Origin: Ruminiclostridium sp.
GTDB taxonomy: Bacteria; Bacillota; Clostridia; DSM-8532
Direction of reading: 5' to 3'
NCBI GenBank assembly: GCA_003535195.1
Contig: DOHN01000066.1
Coordinates: forward strand, 4,853-10,343
Length of the DNA stretch: 5,491 nt
Made by a program: the position numbers and the translations under genes. Below, in pieces: positions 1 to 5,491 of the stretch; the stretch's first letter is position 1, and each line of letters begins with the position of its first letter. A model generated the notes under the pieces. It worked only from the letters and a program-made list of their open reading frames with translations. It had not been told where the DNA came from and ran no database searches.

Positions 1-911
1 ATGCCATCATCAAATTCTATTATCGTAGATTGATGATCGACCACGTTGTTGTCACAATTAAAAACACAGCGTCCGTATCTGGAAGAACCTAGGTTTTCAC
101 GTACTTTATCGACACTGGATAAGTCGAAAACAACCGATTTGATTTTTTTCCCGCTGTAAATCTTCAGGGCGGAATACGCGCAGGATTGTTCAATGGAGCA
201 ATCCATGCAGTAATCGGCCATCTTACCCTCATCAAAATTCTTTTTGCAGAAATAGGACAAGCCGCCAAAGGACGCGATGCGATTGGCTCTTTTATCGCCA
301 AGAATATAGAGCAGGATATCAAAGTCGTGGCAGCTTTTCGTCACCGCAAGAGGAGCGCTTGTCAAGGCGTTGTTCCACGGGCCCCTGACATAGCTATGGG
401 CGAAATGATAATAGCCGATGTTCTCATTGTGGGCTATCGTCACAACATTGCCAAGCTCTTTTGAGTCTATTATTCTTTTGATGGTGTTAAAAAACGGTGT
501 GTATCTCAGCACGTGACAAACCACCACGACTTGATGAGGATATTGCCTGGCATACCCGTATATTTCCATTACCTCATCAAGCCTGGTGGAGATAGGCTTT
601 TCAAGTATTATGTCATACCCTTTGTCAAGAAGCTTGATCACTTCGTCTTTATGTAATTTATCCTGGGTTGAAACTATCGCAACATCTGAAAGCCTTTCCC
701 GGACAAGAAATTCTTTGTCAGTGTCAAAAATTAAGTCCTCGGAAAGTCCAAACCTTTCCTTTGCCCATGCCTGTTTTAACTTGTCGGGTTCAGCTATGGC
801 CGCCAGGGCGTAGCTTCCCTTGAAGTCTTCCTCTAAAGCGTTTAGGTAGACGCTTCCGCGTCCACCTAAACCTATTACTGAAAAGGTTATTGCACCGTCG
901 TTTTTTCTCAT
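1..911 (-). CDS. Gfo/Idh/MocA-family NAD(P)-dependent oxidoreductase (3' end outside the window)
   Basis: Probable cytoplasmic dehydrogenase acting on a sugar, polyol or related compound. The visible 303 codons run from ATG at 911 without a stop to the window edge. An N-terminal Rossmann fold is shown by the glycine motif GLGGRG at residues 14-19, an acidic AEP after the second strand (residues 40-42) and the family hallmark EKP at 104-106. In the C-terminal substrate domain, TKSCHDFD (191-198) carries the Lys and His-Asp expected around the active site. A cysteine-rich stretch follows (C222, C235, C238, C244), then GRCVFNCDNNVVDHQ (280-294), which I recall as typical of one subfamily. The ATG overlaps the binding-protein stop by one base (TAATG), so translation is probably coupled. 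A GAGG lies 10 nt upstream. Its place behind an importer suggests it processes the imported compound. The family assignment is firm; the substrate and reaction are unknown. A strong hairpin lies at codons 14-24. Confidence 0.92.
   Translation of the reverse strand, partial: MRKNDGAITFSVIGLGGRGSVYLNALEEDFKGSYALAAIAEPDKLKQAWAKERFGLSEDLIFDTDKEFLVRERLSDVAIVSTQDKLHKDEVIKLLDKGYDIILEKPISTRLDEVMEIYGYARQYPHQVVVVCHVLRYTPFFNTIKRIIDSKELGNVVTIAHNENIGYYHFAHSYVRGPWNNALTSAPLAVTKSCHDFDILLYILGDKRANRIASFGGLSYFCKKNFDEGKMADYCMDCSIEQSCAYSALKIYSGKKIKSVVFDLSSVDKVRENLGSSRYGRCVFNCDNNVVDHQSTIIEFDDG
840..871 (-). other. 14-bp intragenic hairpin with GGAA tetraloop
   Basis: On the mRNA strand the arm GTTTAGGTGGACGC, the loop GGAA and the arm GCGTCTACCTAAAC pair over all 14 positions, with a single G-U wobble. 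GGAA fits the GNRA class of stable tetraloops. The hairpin covers about +41 to +72 of the oxidoreductase gene and encodes part of its Rossmann glycine motif. No U-tract follows it, so it is not a standard intrinsic terminator. It could protect the upstream binding-protein mRNA from 3' decay, reduce oxidoreductase expression, or be a protein-binding palindrome. The pairing is read directly from the sequence; the role is inference. Confidence 0.7.
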
Positions 912-2386
912 TACTGATTTGCCTCAATTTCATAAGTAGCTTCATCAATTAACTCTTTGACTATGGCTTCAATGGATTTATCAGGCTCGGACCATATCTG
1001 CTTTGCATAATCGTTAACCTTTTTGTCGGCAGCCGCCTTTGCCTTACCCTGAGGTGATCTGATGCCAAACTGCATATATTCGGCAGCAGTTTTCAATACG
1101 GGAATCTCCTGATAGATTGCCGCAAGCTCCGCTTCGCCCGTCGCCTTGGGATTTACCGGCAAATAGCCTGATTTTGCACACATATGAGCGACATTTTGAG
1201 GCTGGGTGAGCCATCTTAAGAAGTCCGCCCCGGCTTCTATTTCCGCCTTTGGCTTGTTGTCAAGAAGGATAATACCCGAACCGCCCTGATTTGTAAAGAA
1301 ATTTGTCTTTTTCGGGAAGGGAAGAACTTCAATTTCAAAGCCGGCTTCTTTAGCCTTGGTGGTCATCGTCGCCAAGTTGGAGGATGTGGTAAAGATCATT
1401 CCTACATTACCGGTATAAAACTCGGAAGTGATGACCGTACCGTGGTTTGCTCTCGAATTTGGATTTCTCATGGCTTTGTCCGTCACAAGAGAACGCCAGA
1501 ACTCCAAACCTGTTTTAATCTTATCATCCTTGTCGAATTCAATTGTCGTAACCGTATCGTTGTACAGCTTCCCTCCCTGCTGGAACATCATTCCCACAGG
1601 GTCAACGCTGCCGGATGCAAAACCGTAAACACTCTTGGCATCATCAGTTGCGTCAACCGAGGTAACACCAACCGCAATTTTCTTAAATTCATCCCAAGTC
1701 CAGTTCGAATTTTCGGGATCATCGGTAATCGACTCCGGGGTTGGGAGCATAAAGCCCTTTGTTTCAATTAGCGTCTTATTGGCCACTATGATATTGCTGG
1801 CGCTGGGGAAATAGGGATTCAGCATGAACTTGCCGTTATAAAGTGAATATTGCAATAAGCCTTGATTCAAGCCTTGAAGCTCCTCATAGGTATAAACGGT
1901 TCTCAGGTCAATGGCCCTTGACTCATAAAGCGGCACCGAAGATACTCCTACCGCAGAGATAACCGGGTTGTTGTTGGCAAGGATAGCCGCCTGCAGCTTT
2001 GTGTTAAGTGCGCCTGAGGTATCCTGGTACTCAACAGTAACAGTAATGTTTTTGCCGGGATGGCTGTCAGCCTGCTCACGGTTATATTGATCGGCAAGCT
2101 CTCCGATGGCGGCGCCCATTGTTGAAGTGGCGGAGTTGGGTATCCACATGGTGATGTTGACCGGCTCAGCATTTTTCACTTCGAGAATTTCCCACCTCTT
2201 GTCTGAGGGATACAGATCCTTGTCGACCGATTGAGCGGAGCCGTCAGGTGTGGCAGTGGCTGTGCCGGAAGGTTCATTTCCGGTCGGAGATGCAACAGCC
2301 GGGTCGCTTCCTTTGCCGCAAGCGGCCAATGTAAACATCATCGTCAGAACCAGGAGCACAGTAATAAGCTTGGTAAGGTTTTTCAT
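911..2386 (-). CDS. Extracellular solute-binding lipoprotein of a CUT1 sugar ABC importer
   Basis: A 491-residue family 1 extracellular solute-binding protein that would capture the transported sugar and deliver it to the two permeases. The N-terminus is a lipoprotein signal: KNLTK, a hydrophobic core, then the lipobox LAAC with C23 as the predicted lipidated residue, anchoring it to the outer face of the membrane. Residues 25-55 form a Ser/Thr/Pro/Gly-rich linker. The mature part starts near VNITMWIP (76-83). It contains the family-typical QQGGKLYND (269-277), GNVGMIFTTSS (326-336), QGGSGIILL (367-375), ADFLRWLTQPQNVA (387-400) and SGYLPV (406-411). The FLRWL...GYLPV pattern resembles UgpB-like proteins, but this group binds many sugars, so the ligand is not assigned. 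The start is well supported by a strong ribosome binding site 8 nt upstream. Length is slightly above the usual 420-450 because of the linker and C-terminal tail. Confidence 0.95.
   Translation of the reverse strand: MKNLTKLITVLLVLTMMFTLAACGKGSDPAVASPTGNEPSGTATATPDGSAQSVDKDLYPSDKRWEILEVKNAEPVNITMWIPNSATSTMGAAIGELADQYNREQADSHPGKNITVTVEYQDTSGALNTKLQAAILANNNPVISAVGVSSVPLYESRAIDLRTVYTYEELQGLNQGLLQYSLYNGKFMLNPYFPSASNIIVANKTLIETKGFMLPTPESITDDPENSNWTWDEFKKIAVGVTSVDATDDAKSVYGFASGSVDPVGMMFQQGGKLYNDTVTTIEFDKDDKIKTGLEFWRSLVTDKAMRNPNSRANHGTVITSEFYTGNVGMIFTTSSNLATMTTKAKEAGFEIEVLPFPKKTNFFTNQGGSGIILLDNKPKAEIEAGADFLRWLTQPQNVAHMCAKSGYLPVNPKATGEAELAAIYQEIPVLKTAAEYMQFGIRSPQGKAKAAADKKVNDYAKQIWSEPDKSIEAIVKELIDEATYEIEANQ
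922..925 (-). promoter_or_regulatory. Ribosome binding site of the oxidoreductase gene
   Basis: GAGG lies inside the last codons of the binding-protein gene, 10 nt before the ATG at 911. The spacing is slightly long and the core is short, so initiation is likely helped by ribosomes finishing the overlapping upstream gene (TAATG junction). This supports the chosen start. Confidence 0.5.
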
Positions 2387-2394
2387 AATTTTTT

Positions 2395-2401
2395 CCTCCT
2401 C
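2395..2401 (-). promoter_or_regulatory. Strong ribosome binding site of the solute-binding protein gene
   Basis: GAGGAGG on the minus strand lies 8 nt before the ATG at 2386. It is a near-ideal Shine-Dalgarno sequence and the strongest in the window. This fits the need for more binding protein than membrane subunits, and it fixes the start codon. Confidence 0.9.
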
Positions 2402-2452
2402 TTTTAATTGGTTTAAGGTTTATTCATCTCCGTCTCAATTCCGGGTCTTTAG

Positions 2453-2479
2453 AAAAAATGATCCGAAAATCAGCCGGAT
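2453..2479 (-). terminator. Weak candidate attenuator/terminator hairpin
   Basis: On the minus strand ATCCG pairs with CGGAT across a 9-nt loop; an optional G-U pair adds a sixth. CA and six T residues follow. The stem is short and only partly GC, so at most partial termination or pausing is expected. It lies after the second permease stop, before the binding-protein gene. It may be a chance structure. Confidence 0.3.
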
Positions 2480-2495
2480 AAGCGCGCTGTGTTTT

Positions 2496-3422
2496 TTATC
2501 CTTTATTTCTGGCACTTCCCACCAAGGCCGTTTTAACTTTGCCGCTTGCAAAGATATACATTAAAAGGACAGGCGCCAATTGAATCATCGTTCCTGCCAT
2601 AACAACGTTCCATTGAGGTACGGCATCGTCTACCTGAAGCAGTCCTCGCAAAGCAACCGGAAGCGTTCTTATGGTCTCTGAATTTGTCATAACAAGCACC
2701 CAATAGTACTCATTCCAATTACTTATAAATGAAGTAATCAGGTGCGTAACCAGCACAGGCGCAACCATGGGCAGCATGATTTTCAGCATGATGGTCCGGT
2801 TTTTGGCCTTGTCCATTCTTGCCGACTCGATAATCTCCCGCGGAACCTGCTGGAAGGCGTTCATAAACATATAAATGCCAAACATTGAGAACAGTGAGGG
2901 TAGAATCAGTCCGCCCCAGGTGTCGACAAGCCCCATTTTACTGTAAAAGAAATACACCGGAATCAATGTGGCTTCCCCTGGAAGCATCATTCCGAGATAC
3001 TTTGTTGCCCACAGGAACTTTTTGCCTTTAAACTCCATGGTGGCAAACGCATATGCCGCGGGAATAATTGCTAGATATTGAAGACCCATAACAAGCAAGG
3101 AATACTTTATGGAGTTTCCAACGTAGTGAGATATCTGCGCCTGATTCCAAGCATATAGATAATTGCTCCATTGGGGATTATCAACAATCAGTCTGGGGCT
3201 GAAGGATAGGGCTTCAATAAGCGGGCGAAGAGACATGGAGGCCATCCACGCAAAGGGGTAAACAAAGAAAAACCCGACTCCTATCAATAAAATATAGTTC
3301 ATTATTTTTAAAACATATCTTACGCGCTTCTTGAGCCTATTCAAAAAGAGAAACTTCTCGGTTTCCTCAATGTGCTTTGGGGAATAGGCATCTGTAATAA
3401 ATGTTAAATTCTTAAAATCCAT
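2496..3422 (-). CDS. CUT1 ABC transporter permease, MalG/UgpE-like
   Basis: A 308-residue inner-membrane subunit that forms one half of the sugar channel with the neighbouring permease. It has a charged N-terminus of about 40 residues and then roughly six membrane segments near residues 41-62, 103-128, 139-160, 168-190, 217-235 and 271-292. The coupling loop that docks on the ATPase is ESARMDKAKNRTIMLKIMLP (199-218). This is the EAA motif, with Ser for the second residue and Lys205 where Gly is usual. WNEYYWVLVM (236-245) followed by RTLPVAL (252-258) is characteristic of MalG-type permeases. The ATG at 3422 is preferred over the in-frame TTG at 3476 because AAGGGG sits 7 nt upstream and the gene then starts 1 nt after the previous stop. 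The length is a little above the usual 270-290. The substrate is not readable from the sequence. Confidence 0.94.
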   Translation of the reverse strand: MDFKNLTFITDAYSPKHIEETEKFLFLNRLKKRVRYVLKIMNYILLIGVGFFFVYPFAWMASMSLRPLIEALSFSPRLIVDNPQWSNYLYAWNQAQISHYVGNSIKYSLLVMGLQYLAIIPAAYAFATMEFKGKKFLWATKYLGMMLPGEATLIPVYFFYSKMGLVDTWGGLILPSLFSMFGIYMFMNAFQQVPREIIESARMDKAKNRTIMLKIMLPMVAPVLVTHLITSFISNWNEYYWVLVMTNSETIRTLPVALRGLLQVDDAVPQWNVVMAGTMIQLAPVLLMYIFASGKVKTALVGSARNKG

Positions 3423-3423
3423 A

Positions 3424-4575
3424 TTACTGCCCCTTACCTTTTTTGAAAAACTTATTTGCGGCAACAGTAAATACAACTACAATAACAGTCAGAACAATAG
3501 AACCTGCCATAGCAAAACCGTAATTGAATTTAACTCTGCCCGCGTTGTAAATCCAGTAGCCAAGTACCATGGATGAGCCCTGAGGACCGCCCTGCGTCAT
3601 CAGGTCAATGGCTGCAAAAGATTTAAAGGAGTTAATGAACTTCATGGTGAAAACAAACAGTAGGGTAGGTGAGAGCAGAGGAAGCGTTATCTTTGTAAAT
3701 ATCCTTACCTTGCTTGCCTTATCCAATTTTGCAGCCTCATAAACGTCCGTCGGCAAGGACTGAAGTCCTGCAATGATGATCAAAACATAATATCCGATAG
3801 ATTTCCACACCGTCACGAACGCCACTGATATTAGGGAGGTTTTAGTATCCATCAGCCAATTTGGCCCCGTTATGCCGAATAACGCAAGCGCCTGATTGAT
3901 AATCCCCTGGGGATCAAGCATAAGCACCCACAAGATGGAAACCGCGACCATTGAGGAAATATGCGGGGTAAAAATCAATGTCTGTGAAAAGTTATGTATT
4001 TTAGTGTTTTTAGAAAGCCACAACGCCATTAGGACAGTGATGACCATCAATAAAATAATGGTGATAAAGGCAAATAAAATAGTATTCCATATGGCCTGGA
4101 CAAACTCCGTATCCCTGGTAAAAATCATTTTAAAATTCCAAAGTCCCCGAAACTCCGATTGATTCAAACTCACCAGATCTATTTTAAAAAAGGAGCCGAC
4201 AATCATAAAAATAAAGGGCAGAATGGTGAAGAATAAAGCGCCGAAAGCCGCCGGAATCATATAAATGTAAGCGGGATTCAGCTTCTTGAAAATCCTGGTC
4301 TCTGCCTTATCGGCTCTCTTCAATACCGCGCACCGCTTGATATCAAAACGAATCTTTCGATACGCAGAATAGGCTTTTAGCTCCCCTTCTGACAGGGTAT
4401 CCCTATAGCACTTCAGCTCGGCTTTAAGCCGCTTGATCTCCTGCTTCTCTTTTAGAATGAGCGCCTTGGAACCGGCAGGACGAGTTTTTAAATAGCCTCT
4501 GATTGCCTTTTTATGCTCGTCCGCCCTGTCGCAAAAATCATTATAAACTGCTCCAACCTTTTTTAAATTCTCCAT
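3424..4575 (-). CDS. CUT1 ABC transporter permease, MalF/UgpA-like, with long N-terminal cytoplasmic extension
   Basis: A 383-residue membrane subunit that pairs with the MalG-like permease. Residues 1-100 are hydrophilic and Lys/Arg/Glu-rich, with helix-forming stretches (about 37-95), and lack any membrane segment. The channel domain begins at NPAYIYMIPAAFGALFF (100-116), with about six membrane segments near 103-130, 161-187, 197-222, 249-271, 299-320 and 353-376. The EAA coupling loop is EAAKLDKASKVRIFTKITLP (280-299), with Lys286 in place of the usual Gly. TQGGPQGSS (327-335) and NYGFAMAGS (351-359) are typical of MalF/UgpA proteins. Relatives are usually about 290-310 residues, so the extension accounts for the excess. 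The ATG at 4575 is chosen because GAGAGGG precedes it. In-frame alternatives at 4599 (ATG) and 4617 (GTG) lack good ribosome sites. The gene overlaps the ATPase gene by 35 nt, implying coupled translation. Confidence 0.93.
   Translation of the reverse strand: MENLKKVGAVYNDFCDRADEHKKAIRGYLKTRPAGSKALILKEKQEIKRLKAELKCYRDTLSEGELKAYSAYRKIRFDIKRCAVLKRADKAETRIFKKLNPAYIYMIPAAFGALFFTILPFIFMIVGSFFKIDLVSLNQSEFRGLWNFKMIFTRDTEFVQAIWNTILFAFITIILLMVITVLMALWLSKNTKIHNFSQTLIFTPHISSMVAVSILWVLMLDPQGIINQALALFGITGPNWLMDTKTSLISVAFVTVWKSIGYYVLIIIAGLQSLPTDVYEAAKLDKASKVRIFTKITLPLLSPTLLFVFTMKFINSFKSFAAIDLMTQGGPQGSSMVLGYWIYNAGRVKFNYGFAMAGSIVLTVIVVVFTVAANKFFKKGKGQ
3430..3435 (-). promoter_or_regulatory. Ribosome binding site of the second permease gene
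   Basis: AAGGGG within the last codons of the first permease gene lies 7 nt before the ATG at 3422. It decides the start in favour of this ATG and implies coupled translation across the TAA-T-ATG junction. Confidence 0.7.
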
Positions 4576-5491
4576 AAACCCTCTCAAGCACTTTCTCATC
4601 ACGAACGCGCATCTCACTCTTATCGAAGAAGCAAAGATTCTCCTTTAAAAGAGTAAAAACAACCTCGTCTCCGACAGCTCTTTGTGTCTTTGAAAGCTCT
4701 TTTATAAAGACTTTTTTTCCGTCAAACTCGACAAGGTACAGGTACTCCGAGCCGTGATTTTCAAAGCTAAGTATTCTGCTTCTGATGACAATCCCTTCGT
4801 CGCATTCCCCGCCGCAATCAAAGATTACATCCCGCGGCCTGAAGCCGATGGAATACTCATGATCGACATCCACAATATTCATTCCCGGATCACCGATAAA
4901 TTTGGCAACAAAAACACACGCCGGATTATTATGGATCTCGGTCGGTGAACCTTGCTGCATGATTTTCCCCTCATTCATGACCACAATATTGTCGCCCATT
5001 GTCATGGCTTCGATTTGATCATGCGTAACATAGATAAATGTGGAGCCCAGGCTTTGGTGAAGCTGAATAAGCTCCGTCCGCATCTCAGATCTCAGCTTTG
5101 CATCAAGATTTGATAGGGGCTCGTCCATTAAAAAGCACTGGGGCATTTTTGCGATTGCCCGCGCAAGGGCGACCCTTTGGCGCTGACCTCCCGACAGATG
5201 GGCAGGCCGCCTTCTTTCATATTCTGACAGGCCGACTACCTGCAAGGCTTTTTCGGTGCGCTCTTTTATTTCAAATTTTGGTATTCTGGCATTAGTCAAC
5301 CCAAATTCAATATTCTCACGTACGGTCATATGGGGGTAGAGGGCATAGTTTTGAAAAACCATAGCCAGGCCTCTGTCTCCCGGTTCAAGATTTGTGATAT
5401 CGACCTCGCCGATCCTGATTTGTCCCGATGTGATATCCTCAAGGCCCGCAATCATCCGCAGCATGGTTGTCTTGCCGCAGCCCGAAGGGCC
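4541..5491 (-). CDS. ATP-binding subunit of the CUT1 ABC importer, MalK/MsmX/UgpC-like (N-terminus outside the window)
   Basis: Cytoplasmic ATPase that powers uptake through the two permeases. The frame is open to the window edge, and its first visible residues are the Walker A motif GPSGCGKTT. By comparison with MalK-type proteins about 35-40 residues are missing, which would give a full length near 355. In visible numbering it has the Q-loop Gln47 in MVFQNYALYPHMT, signature LSGGQ (99-103), Walker B CFLMDEP (119-125), D-loop SNLD (127-130) and switch His157 in VTHDQ. All catalytic motifs are intact. PACVFVAKFIGDPGMN (190-205) and GFRPRDV (216-222) mark entry to the MalK-type C-terminal OB/TOBE domain, which runs to Leu316. 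The gene ends in TAA at 4541, inside the first permease gene. Many Bacillota sugar operons lack their own ATPase and share one, so its presence here suggests a dedicated subunit. No internal Met should be taken as its start. Confidence 0.95.
   Translation of the reverse strand, partial: GPSGCGKTTMLRMIAGLEDITSGQIRIGEVDITNLEPGDRGLAMVFQNYALYPHMTVRENIEFGLTNARIPKFEIKERTEKALQVVGLSEYERRRPAHLSGGQRQRVALARAIAKMPQCFLMDEPLSNLDAKLRSEMRTELIQLHQSLGSTFIYVTHDQIEAMTMGDNIVVMNEGKIMQQGSPTEIHNNPACVFVAKFIGDPGMNIVDVDHEYSIGFRPRDVIFDCGGECDEGIVIRSRILSFENHGSEYLYLVEFDGKKVFIKELSKTQRAVGDEVVFTLLKENLCFFDKSEMRVRDEKVLERVYGEFKKGWSSL
4579..4585 (-). promoter_or_regulatory. Ribosome binding site of the first permease gene
   Basis: GAGAGGG lies inside the end of the ATPase coding sequence, only 3 nt before the ATG at 4575. 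The spacing is short, but no better site serves the two upstream in-frame starts, so it favours the 4575 start. Confidence 0.55.

Larger units (their letters stand above)
2387..2495 (-). other. Only intercistronic gap in the operon
   Basis: These 109 nt separate the second permease from the binding-protein gene, whereas all other junctions in the operon overlap or nearly touch. The gap holds a weak hairpin followed by a U-tract and the strong ribosome binding site. A TTGAGA at 2438-2433 resembles a -35 box but has only a poor -10 candidate, so no promoter is called. Such a gap before the binding-protein gene is a natural place for RNA processing or partial termination that sets unequal subunit amounts; that role is inference. 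Confidence 0.6.

Noticed and set aside
6..37. 8-bp inverted repeat ATCATCAA / TTGATGAT near the window start
   Set aside because: Short, with a 16-nt spacer and inside a coding region; expected by chance.
186..464. Plus-strand open frame of 92 codons, with others at 586-813, 1428-1771, 2250-2564, 3896-4162, 4754-4948 and 5098-5295
   Set aside because: All lie opposite strongly supported minus-strand genes, lack recognisable domains, and are explained as shadows of those coding frames.
530..581. Perfect 10-bp inverted repeat CTTGATGAGG / CCTCATCAAG with a 32-nt spacer inside the oxidoreductase gene
   Set aside because: With such a long spacer, a repeat of this length is not surprising by chance in 5.5 kb, and it lies within conserved coding sequence.
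1948..2172. Minus-strand open frame of 74 codons inside the binding-protein gene
   Set aside because: It is in a different frame of the same strand, within a clear family 1 binding protein, and has a low-complexity Ser/Leu/Pro composition typical of an out-of-frame reading.
2410..2438. Possible promoter for the binding-protein gene (TTGAGA, 17-nt spacer, TAAACC)
   Set aside because: The -35 is good, but the -10 matches only three of six consensus bases, so it is not called as a feature.
3423..3476. Longer form of the second permease starting at TTG 3476
   Set aside because: It would need a rare start and a 53-nt overlap, while the ATG at 3422 has AAGGGG at good spacing right after the upstream stop.
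911..4575. Specific assignment as a glycerol-3-phosphate (Ugp) transporter
   Set aside because: Similarity to UgpA/E/B-type proteins is shared by many sugar importers, and no phosphodiesterase or other glycerophosphate gene is in view.
4576..4617. Longer form of the first permease starting at GTG 4617 or ATG 4599
   Set aside because: Neither has a convincing ribosome binding site, and both would deepen the overlap with the ATPase gene. The ATG at 4575 has GAGAGGG just upstream.

Overview
The window holds one minus-strand operon encoding a carbohydrate-type (CUT1/MalFGK-like) ABC importer, followed by a Gfo/Idh/MocA-family NAD(P)-dependent oxidoreductase. Transcription runs from the right end to the left. 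Both end genes are cut by the window: the ATPase enters at its Walker A motif, and the oxidoreductase leaves after 303 codons. Several features suggest a Bacillota (Clostridia-like) organism: strong AGGAGG-type ribosome binding sites, a Gram-positive-style lipoprotein signal (LAAC lipobox) on the binding protein, moderate base composition, and a CUT1 transporter next to a Gfo/Idh/MocA enzyme. This placement is an inference, and no species can be named.

Layout along the minus strand: (1) 5491-4541, ATP-binding subunit, N-terminus missing; (2) 4575-3424, MalF/UgpA-like permease, overlapping the ATPase gene by 35 nt and carrying an unusual charged N-terminal extension of about 100 residues; (3) 3422-2496, MalG/UgpE-like permease, 1 nt after the previous stop; (4) a 109-nt gap with a weak hairpin plus U-tract and a very strong ribosome binding site; (5) 2386-911, lipid-anchored extracellular solute-binding protein; (6) 911-1, oxidoreductase, whose ATG shares a base with the binding-protein stop (TAATG). 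There is no gene-free stretch over 300 bases, and no RNA gene, mobile element or CRISPR array is visible.

Working model: the lipoprotein captures a sugar or sugar derivative outside the cell, the two permeases form the channel, and the ATPase drives import. The oxidoreductase may then oxidise, reduce or epimerise the imported compound or a product of it. The substrate cannot be read from the sequence. The binding protein and permeases look UgpB/UgpA/UgpE-like, a broad group that covers many sugars as well as glycerol-3-phosphate.

This is largely a conventional uptake operon. The points most worth a second look are a 14-bp hairpin with a GGAA (GNRA-type) loop inside the start of the oxidoreductase gene, the long N-terminal extension on the first permease, the cysteine cluster in the oxidoreductase, and a Lys in place of the usual Gly in the EAA loops of both permeases.
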